Assembly: GCA_024220505.1 (NCBI GenBank)
Contig: JAKZZE010000001.1
Span: 3,100,001 to 3,164,000 of the forward strand
Source: Rhizopus arrhizus
Taxonomy: Eukaryota > Mucoromycota > Mucoromycetes > Mucorales > Rhizopodaceae
Length of the DNA: 64,000 nt
Direction: 5' to 3'
The notes beneath the pieces were generated by a model. The model did not search any database, was not told the DNA's origin, and worked only from the letters and a program-made list of their open reading frames with translations. A program made the translations under genes and the position numbers. How positions within the stretch are numbered: the stretch's first letter is position 1; the number at the start of each line of letters is the position of its first letter. Positions 56,781 to 64,000 of the stretch are shown in pieces.

Positions 56781-56974
56781 TGCTGCTTGTTGTGTAGAAT
56801 AAAGAGGAGGATGAAGTGAACTTGATACCTTTCCTTCTTTTGTGAGCTGTCAGCCCGACAGCTTGAGTCGTCGTTTAAAATTTGTGGGTGTCATCATCCT
56901 AGGGAGTTTTAAATAATTGGTATCTTGAAACGTTTTGCTTGTTCCTCCTTCTTTGATACCAAACATTATTCCAT
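56781..56974. promoter_or_regulatory. Bidirectional promoter between RPL3 and VMA10 with 7-bp palindrome
   Basis: Only 194 bp separate the two start codons. AGCTGTC-AGCCC-GACAGCT at 56845-56863 is a perfect inverted repeat with 7-bp arms and could be a dimeric factor site. No clear TATA box is visible. Confidence 0.5.
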
Positions 56975-57278
56975 ATGGTAAATTACACAAGCAAGAAAGA
57001 AAAGAAAAAGGAATGCTAAACCCTAAATTTAGTCTGTCTCTAATTCTCAAGGTATTAATACTCTTTTGGATGCCGAACGTGAAGCAGCCAAGATTGTTCA
57101 AAAAGCAAAACAATGTAAGCTATATCAGAGGTTTTTATTTGTATAGCCCAATAGACTTATTTCTATATGATAGATCGTGTTCAACGCGCAAAAGATGCTC
57201 GTTTAGAAGCTACCAAAGAAATTGAAAATATCAAAGCACAAAAAAATGCAGAATATCAAAGCTTTGTTGCTCAGGTTT

Positions 57279-57353
<75 letters not shown>

Positions 57354-57563
57354 GAAATTATGAAAACCAATATGTTTTAATATCTGTTTCTATAGAACTC
57401 TGGACAATCAGATCAGAGTTTTGGTAAAGTAGACGAAGAAACTGAAAGTAAAATCCAAGAAATTCGTAATGCTGCAGCCAACAAGAAGCAAGATGCTCTT
57501 GAATTGATGTTAAAGTCCATTATGAATGTTGAAACTAAACCTCATATAAATGCTCGTGTTTAA
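56975..57563 (+). CDS. VMA10: V-type ATPase subunit G
   Basis: Peripheral-stalk subunit of the vacuolar proton pump. Exons 56975-56977 (ATG only), 57033-57114, 57174-57274 and 57396-57563 total 354 nt and 117 aa (yeast Vma10 is 114). Translation starts MSVSNSQGINTLLDAEREAA, then KIVQKAKQYRVQRAKDARLE, ATKEIENIKAQKNAEYQSF and ends NVETKPHINARV. A long amphipathic helix of the expected type. Intron 3 carries a run of 73 T at 57280-57352. Confidence 0.93.
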
Positions 57564-57871
57564 TAAAAAAGAAAGAAAGAAAGAAATACTTGGGATGTTT
57601 TTATAAAGGAAAATAAAACCTTTATTGACATAAAAATAGCTTTCCATTATTAGGTGCATTTTTACATAAAATATATGAATACATGTAAATAAAAGAGAGA
57701 AACATACAAGACTATACAAAACATATGTAAAGATATGAAAAAAAAAGAAGAAGGGTATGACATATGGCAGTATAAAACATATAAAAAGAAAGGGTATGTA
57801 TAATGTGTGTAAGGGATACTAAAAGGGATTGTATAATATAAATGAAAGTGATAAAAGGAAAGACATGGGGT

Positions 57872-59284
57872 TTAACGAGAAATAGGTAGATTGTGAGCTA
57901 AATCTTCAGGTCCTTTCATGATACTAATGACAACAGCAACAGACAATACGCTCAAAAATTTGCACCACTTTAATGTTGAGGTTGTTGCTTTATACATCAT
58001 GTCCTTCACAGGCTGAATAGGATTACCATGTTGTCGCTGTTGTTGTTGACGAAGTTCATGCATTGCACTTTCTATCTCCGAAAAAGGTCGACAACAAAGA
58101 TCAGGATTTCGAAGCAACAGATATAGATCTTCACAAAAGCCTCCATCATCAGCATCATTTTCAACGTCGTCTAAAAAGCTCATAGCTTCATCCAATACAT
58201 TACGTTCAGGATAAAGATGAGTATTCATATAATAAGACTGCAATGTCCAAATGTCCCTTCTTTTACTGTATTCATCTTCATCATCACCATAGGCTGAATC
58301 AGATTGGCCGTCTTGACTGAATGAGATACTATTAGATAAAGAAAACTCTTTAGGATAAAAGGCTGATCTATCTGAACTTGAAATGTCTGAAGCAGAGAAT
58401 ATACCGTCATCATCGTCATAGTTGTCATCCATATCATTTTTATTTTTGATACGATTCAACAGGTTCTTTCTGCGTAAAATACGATGACGTCTCCAAGCAA
58501 TTTGAGATACACTACCCACTTCAGAGGAAGTGGATGTGTCTATTTCTTCACCGTAGACACTTCCACAAAAACTACCAGCTCGGAAGCTGCGTTTTCCAGA
58601 TAGATCATAAAAAGGATTATCCTCTTCTTCATTGTCTTCATCTCCAACTGTACAAAGAATATGACGGAAATGCCAATCATTCTCAGCAACTTTCTCAGAA
58701 TCAACTTGACTTGAAGCGTTGATTACACTCTCTTGGTAACGACGTCTTTGATCCTTGACTCGTCTACGTCTTTTTTCCTTTTTTTGCTGGTTATCTTCTT
58801 GAGATACTTGGCCTGTTTTCTTTTCAAAAGTCTCACTGCTGATACTCGTAGCTCGTGTACTAGCACCTCCAAAGAATGAGGAAACGAATGAAAGGGAAGA
58901 AAACCTGGATAGGGTAGTGAAAGATGACAAACGCTCGTCTGGGATGATATCGGATGGTTCATTGTGAGGACAAATGAATCCATTCAATTCAACTTGATGC
59001 ATTTCAAGTCTCTTTTCTAACGTATCCATTTGTCGATTCATCTTTTGGACTCCTTCCTCGGTTACTTCTTCTGGCATGTTGGATATCGTGCTGATGGTGG
59101 CAGCTGTATCAGCACGAACGGTTTCCAATTGAGCTTGTAATTGAACTAACTGACGCATAACATCTTGTAGTTTTTCTTCGAGTAATCTACGTCTAAGGCG
59201 AGTGGTTGCACGTTGAATTAATTGTTTTCTAGATTCTGAAATATTATCCTCTTTAGGATGGTTGGACCAATTGTTTATTGTCAT
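57872..59284 (-). CDS. Unknown coiled-coil protein with C-terminal membrane segment
   Basis: Single exon of about 470 aa from the ATG at 59284 (MTINNWSNHPKEDN); the frame is open further upstream only through a non-ATG T-rich stretch. Residues 20-110 form a coiled coil (LLEEKLQDVMRQLVQLQAQL, MDTLEKRLEMHQVELNGFIC). The middle is Ser/Asp/Glu-rich and basic in places (KKEKRRRRVKDQRRR). The last 40 residues contain KWCKFLSVLSVAVVISIM, a probable tail anchor. I recognise no family; function unknown. Confidence 0.7.
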   Translation of the reverse strand: MTINNWSNHPKEDNISESRKQLIQRATTRLRRRLLEEKLQDVMRQLVQLQAQLETVRADTAATISTISNMPEEVTEEGVQKMNRQMDTLEKRLEMHQVELNGFICPHNEPSDIIPDERLSSFTTLSRFSSLSFVSSFFGGASTRATSISSETFEKKTGQVSQEDNQQKKEKRRRRVKDQRRRYQESVINASSQVDSEKVAENDWHFRHILCTVGDEDNEEEDNPFYDLSGKRSFRAGSFCGSVYGEEIDTSTSSEVGSVSQIAWRRHRILRRKNLLNRIKNKNDMDDNYDDDDGIFSASDISSSDRSAFYPKEFSLSNSISFSQDGQSDSAYGDDEDEYSKRRDIWTLQSYYMNTHLYPERNVLDEAMSFLDDVENDADDGGFCEDLYLLLRNPDLCCRPFSEIESAMHELRQQQQRQHGNPIQPVKDMMYKATTSTLKWCKFLSVLSVAVVISIMKGPEDLAHNLPISR

Positions 59285-61912
59285 TGTTTCTAAAATAGAA
59301 AAGAAGAAGAAAAGGGAAAAAAAAAAAAAAATGTAAATGATTTTCACTTTCTCTCTCTTTCGCTTTCACTCTCCTTTTATTTCTTTATTGGTATAATTGT
59401 CCACACAACTCCTCTCTTTTTATATATAAAAAAAGAACGCATTTATTTTCTTTTATGCCGCTATAAGCTCCCCTTCCTTCATCTTCTCCCCTTCTCTCTT
59501 TACTTCCCCCCCCTTTAATTATCCAAAGAAAAATGATTTTTTTTTATTGACGACAACTTACCATAGAAATGACTTGAACAATGTAGGATTGATAAAGAAA
59601 TAAAATAGTACAACTATAATAGAAAATTGAAATAAAGAATAAAATGAATAAAATGATATGCGATGAAGCTTGACCCCCTTGAATTCAAATGTATTCAATT
59701 GGACTGATATTTACAACTTCTTTCTTTAGAAACTAGAAAGTGTGGGGAGAAAGAAGGGGTGTAGGTCATATGTTCACCTGCGTTCATTTATAGCTTTCAG
59801 TGCATTCGTTTAACTCTAATCTACATAGACCCAATTAAAAGGCCGAGAAGCACGTTTTTTTATTATTATTGTTGTACCCCACATCAATGTTTGACATCTT
59901 ATTTGATGTATGCGTAACCATGTCTTAAGGAGGTTTAAAAGATGAGTTTGAAGGATGGTGAGATTAATGACGTTCGACATCTTTCATTCTTTTACATATT
60001 TTAATTTAATTCCAATTATACAATTCAATTATAAAAAGAACAAGAAAGAAAATGCTTGTGAATATATCCCTTCATCTCTTAAATTCTTGTAGTTGTATAT
60101 TGAGATAAAAATAGTAAACAACAACGTTTTTTTTTTTTTTTTTTTTTATTTTTTTTTTTTTTGTGGAAGAAAAAAAAGTATGATATTACACAGACAAGCT
60201 AAAAGATTATATTAAGCGTTTTCTTCTATGGTAAATCGAAATATTTAACAAGACCATCATAATACATTGTTAGACTCTTTTCTTTAGTTGTTATTTTCCG
60301 AAGAAATTTAAACATGTAGTTTTCCAGAGATTTAAGAAATAGCTTTAATTTGAATTTCTTTATTCTAGACTTATTGAAACATACTAATAGCATACATTAG
60401 CTGACAAAGAGTCACAAGGTAGCTATCCAAGGGAAATGGAAGTTGGGCAAATAGTGACCTTTAAATACTGAGCTTGTGAACATTTAAAGAAAGACATACA
60501 AAACTTAGTAAGTTACACGATAGCAACTATCCAGACATAATTCATGTAGTACACATTGTACCGGTATCTCAACATGCATAAAATGAGGAGCAAAACTAAG
60601 AGAGGAAAGATTTGATGAACCCAGAGTGCTTATTTCGGTTATAATTTAATTAAATCCATGGTTTATTCATAATTCTTACTTTTTGCTCAAATGAAACCTC
60701 ATACATCCATTGGTCAATAAGAACCACTGTAGCATTAGGCTTGGTTGTAAGATAAAAAAAAGAAAGATATACATGAGTCAGGCTGACATATAAAAACGCT
60801 ATAGCATGTACATTGCTGACGAATAAATGGATCATCTTGATTTAGACAAACAATACCATCTAAACGAATACATACAAGTCCTTCTGGTGAAAACTATTAA
60901 CAAACAAGGCCAAGAATACTTACAAACTAAATCTAAACTCAATACAGAGACAAGCATATGGCTGATGTTGCATCAAGAGAACGAACGCTTTCTAAAGACT
61001 GATTCTTATATTCAAGCTTATACATATTTCTATTAGTATTTTAATCTTGATAGATCTTTTCCACTTGTTCATGTGCATACAGCCAAAGATGATTACTTTG
61101 GAATGAGTACTACTAGATTCCTTAAATTGAATAGAAAATTATGGGAAACTAACATTAAATTTGGCAATTTAAGCTAAGTATTTGGTAATTTACAGTTCGA
61201 GCTGCTACCGGTTTTCAATAATCGGCCCTGTACTCATTACAGATTTGTATGAAATACAAGCGTTTATTAGCATAAAAACAGTATATAGCTTAGTTCTTAT
61301 TGTCTTTTATTCATGATACATGCTTGCAATATTCAGGAACAGCATTCTGTGAGTGTTTTTTTTAGCTTTATGTATGAAATACAATGATAAAACATACATA
61401 CGAGGTATATATTTGTGGATGAATCGTCACCAACTAGATAAGGATAGCCGTAGGATTGTTATATACTGATTAACAATTCAAAAATGTTGGAATGATTATT
61501 TAAGACAGTATTTATTCAACTCACAGAGCACATTGACGAAGGACATTAATGCATATGGAGTTATAGATACCCCCTTCTTTTTCATTAAACAGAGTATATA
61601 ACGATACAACTATGAAGAAATAAGCCAGTCGTATTTACGTAGTCTGCTTTTGGTCAGGGTCAAAATGAGAAGAACGAAATTAGGATTAGCTCCTTCAAAG
61701 ATTCAAAAATACTACAAATGTTAATAGTTTGTTGTATAGATTTCAGAACCTTACCAATCCATGAAAGCATGCAAACTATTGTTGTGTGTCTATTATCATC
61801 AAAATAATTGTTGTTTGTGAGTTTCCAATTTTATTGCTTTATAAAAAATTCCACAGTGTTATAATAGTAATAATCATAATAATAAAAGATCTACAAGTTT
61901 CACTAAGGCACC
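59285..61912. other. Intergenic, 2.6 kb, no supported gene
   Basis: T runs at about 60127-60163. A 69-codon ORF at 60827-61036 (MDHLDLDKQYHLNEYIQ...) starts with ATG and overlaps an antisense open stretch; neither has a recognisable domain. Confidence 0.5.
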
Positions 61913-62233
61913 TGTCATGTTTTGACATGTCAATAAGATACAGTCTTATCATTCTGGACTAAATCTTTACAAATGAGTTTGAGTAAGAATAGATCCTGAT
62001 AATTATCACTACCCTAAACAGCCAAGTTTCACTTTCATCTCAACAGTTGATTATTAACATCAGTTTATAAAATTTTTCTTCTACATGTCAAATCATATCG
62101 GTCGTAACTATCTTTTGTCATCTTATCTCAAGTCTTGCTCAACTAATATAAATAGCCTTGAAATCTTTCTTTAATAAAAGTATTCGACTTTAGAACTATT
62201 GTTCGGTCTCGTTAATTCTTCTTTATCCTATAT
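61913..62233 (+). repeat. Left arm of a long inverted repeat
   Basis: Pairs with 62357-62677 at nearly every base over 321 bp, around a 123-bp spacer. The outer tip reads TGTCATGTTTTGACATG and the inner end CTCGTTAATTCTTC. Confidence 0.92.
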
Positions 62234-62356
62234 TTAATACTTAAAACACTTCAGCACCTTTCCTCATGATCAATTGTTAATTTACCCACTTGTATGAACC
62301 GAATCAAAAAGTAAAGTTTACCAAAACGGTTTTTTCATACTGTACAAACTCAAGTT

Positions 62357-62677
62357 ATTTAGGATAATGAAGAATTAACGAGACCGAACAATAGTTCTAA
62401 AGTCGAATACTTTTATTAAAGAAAGATTTCAAGGCTATTTATATTAGTTGAGCAAGACTTGAGATAAGATGACAAAAGATAGTTACGACCGATATGATTT
62501 GACATGTAGAAGAAAAATTTTATAAACTGATGTTAATAATCAACTGTTGAGATGAAAGTGAAACTTGGCTGTTTAGGGTAGTGATAATTATCAGGATCTA
62601 TTCTTACTCAAACTCATTTGTAAAGATTTAGTCCAGAATGATAAGACTGTATCTTATTGACATGTCAAAACATGACA
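62357..62677 (-). repeat. Right arm of the long inverted repeat; includes transposase start codons
   Basis: Reverse complement of 61913-62233. Its distal 40 bases contain the ATGs of the transposase ORF (62638 and 62662), so the arm is the 5' end of the element and the left arm is an inverted duplicate. Confidence 0.92.
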
Positions 62678-63285
62678 ATGACGAGCAGGAGGAAATGGAA
62701 ATTGAGCATTTCAATTTGAGCAAAGAATGGATGGAGAAAATAAGGCGAATTGGGAATAATTCTCTATCATGCGTACGTGAATATATAGAAGTAGATTTAA
62801 TAGAGGAAGAGAATGAAGATTTTTTTAAAGATGCTTTTCTTTTCGCAAAGTCAATGCCGTTGAAAAAAAGACATACGGCTTTGAATGTTAAAACGAGAGG
62901 TTCTTACAGAAAGTATACTTCTAAACAAGTTGAGAAACTCTTCGACTTAATAATCGAAGAAAAATTTACGACAAAAGCTGCAGCTTTAGCCACTGGGATT
63001 AATGTACGCACTGCCCAGAATTATGTTAAAACGTATAACAATGATCCTGAGAGACGACTTCCAGGACCTTATTCTAAACCTCGTGGAAGACCTCGTGCTA
63101 AGTTGACTGAGGAGCATTCTAAATTTATAGTTGACTATATCGAAAAGAATATTACTGCTGTATTAGATGAGTTAAAGTTAAAACTTTGTGAGAAATTTGA
63201 GGGTTTGAAAATCTCTATTTCTGCCATTCACAGACATTTAGTACATAAGCATAACATTACGTTAAAGAAACTTGAAAAAATAAAA
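62638..63285 (+). pseudogene. Truncated Tc1-like transposase (HTH domains only)
   Basis: Open from MIRLYLIDMSKHDNDEQEEM through RKYTSKQVEKLFDLIIEEKF, AAALATGINVRTAQNYVKTY (first HTH), RGRPRAKLTEEHSKFIVDYI and ISAIHRHLVHKHNITLKKLE. Homology stops near 63285, before any catalytic Asp; the ORF then runs about 110 nt into antisense of the neighbouring gene and ends at 63396. It is a 5' fragment joined to foreign sequence. The same domain order precedes the DDE core at 25698. Confidence 0.75.
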
Positions 63286-63318
63286 CCATCATTCATTAAC
63301 ATAAATACATTTACAGCA

Positions 63319-64000
63319 TTAAAATCGAACGGGGCAACTTCGATTACGATCCTTTGTCGGGTCTGTCAAATCAATCAAATCAGTAAGTTTTACTGACGTT
63401 CGGTGTCTTTGCTGCATGATACTTGGTATATCTGACTTTTTACAGAATTTCCAAAAGACATGGCATACAAGTAGCAAGATATTCAAGTTTTTAAGGTTTG
63501 TGAAAACTGGAAGTTGTGCCAAGGAGGAAGGGAATTCAAGGTGACCGATCTCATACATAACATAAAGTCCATCATAGTCCAGTCTTGTTAGAAAAAATGT
63601 AATAGCAAATCCTATATTTACAAAATCAGCCACTCTCAAACACAAATCTATGGGTATAAATATAAGAAAATTGAATTACCGTGGATTTGAAATGAAATTG
63701 AAGACTCCAAGAGGTGCAAGTCAATAGCTTCCTTGCTAAAACAAGCGATTCTCGCCAAGTCCATACATAACGCCGCTTTGTTACATGTTGGTTCCGCAAT
63801 TTTGACTTCACCGTGTCCAAGGGTATCACTAAACTTTAGCTGGTCAACAATAGAAATTACAGCATCTGGTCTTAAAGGCAAACTGGAACTAATAGCTTTG
63901 TCTAGCCATCTTAACGATACTAATCTTTCTGAATCAGCAAGGACACAAGACAACAAAGAGTCGAAATAAGTATTCCAGAGCTCAGTTTCACTAATGGTGG
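63319..64000 (-). CDS. C-terminal part of mucoralean TEADYVVK-family protein (runs off right edge)
   Basis: Enters from the right edge in frame (TISETELWNTYFDSLLSCVL) and continues LVSLRWLDKAISSSLPLRPD, TLGHGEVKIAEPTCNKAALC, FSKEAIDLHLLESSISFQIH. A GTAATT...AATATAG intron (about 63611-63687) then joins to GFAITFFLTRLDYDGLYVMY, EIGHLEFPSSLAQLPVFTNL and TDLIDLTDPTKDRNRSCPVR before TAA at 63319. Unlike the copy at 27.6-28.3 kb, no frameshift is needed here. I know this as an abundant uncharacterised family in Mucorales; function unknown. Confidence 0.65.

Noticed and set aside
59284..59347. N-terminal extension of the 57872-59284 protein with a Phe-rich hydrophobic leader
   Set aside because: Upstream frame has no ATG (starts with GTG) and is a T-rich leader; the first ATG is at 59284.
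1..64000. CRISPR arrays, operons, bacterial-type promoters or ribosome binding sites
   Set aside because: Spliced eukaryotic genes throughout; no regularly spaced repeats seen.

Overview
This is AT-rich nuclear DNA from a filamentous fungus, almost certainly Mucoromycota and probably Mucorales. The genes have many short introns of about 45-60 nt with GTAAGT-like donors and CTAAC/ACTAAT branch sites. The orthologues are fungal (DUG2, MRP51, LCB3-type phosphatase, PSP1-domain protein, SF3B2, RPL3, VMA10). Several repeats belong to families I know from mucoralean genomes: a Fanzor-like TnpB homologue, DD34E Tc1-like elements, and a large uncharacterised gene family with a TEADYVVK motif. The species cannot be fixed from the sequence alone.

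Layout. 1-3.5 kb: lysophosphatidate acyltransferase (5' end), CFAP20, an NME6-type nucleoside diphosphate kinase and an STK32/YANK kinase, tightly packed. 3.5-11.1 kb: a gene-poor stretch with one signal-peptide-peptidase homologue and, around it, a dispersed cluster of very small two-exon genes. Each intact one encodes a 29-33 residue peptide ending in a CaaX box (CVIS, CIIL, CVIS, CIIS), and each has the same upstream element and TATA box. 11.9-14.6 kb: GATA factor and SF3B2. 15-17.5 kb: decayed coding DNA. 17.6-22.7 kb: DUG2 and a PIN1/ESS1 isomerase. 25.2-29.4 kb: Tc1-like elements with a 0.47 kb inverted duplication, plus relics. 29.6-41.6 kb: bHLH factor, C2H2 factor, MRP51, a ricin-lectin/DUF3759 protein and a coiled-coil protein. 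41.9-50.9 kb: dead Fanzor-like gene, dead transposase and a full-length LINE with target-site duplications. 51-59.3 kb: AIG1-type GTPase, LCB3-type phosphatase, PSP1 protein, RPL3, VMA10 and an unknown coiled-coil membrane protein. 61.9-64 kb: a long inverted repeat at the 5' end of a truncated transposase, then the C-terminal part of the mucoralean TEADYVVK family.

The strongest candidate for something undescribed is the CaaX micro-gene cluster at 4.9-11.1 kb. At least four copies keep an open frame across a phase-2 intron and stop directly after a prenylation box. One has lost that stop by what looks like a single TGA to CGA change, and one or two are decaying. In form they resemble precursors of farnesylated peptide pheromones, yet Mucorales are known for trisporoid, not peptide, pheromones. 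The form is seen in the sequence; the signalling role is inference.

The housekeeping genes do not form an operon or a common pathway. Notable architecture includes introns directly after the ATG in PIN1, RPL3 and VMA10, micro-exons of 8 and 11 nt in RPL3, and convergent neighbours separated by 2 bp or overlapping by 6 bp. Exon boundaries were derived by eye from splice signals and reading frame and are given where I checked them.
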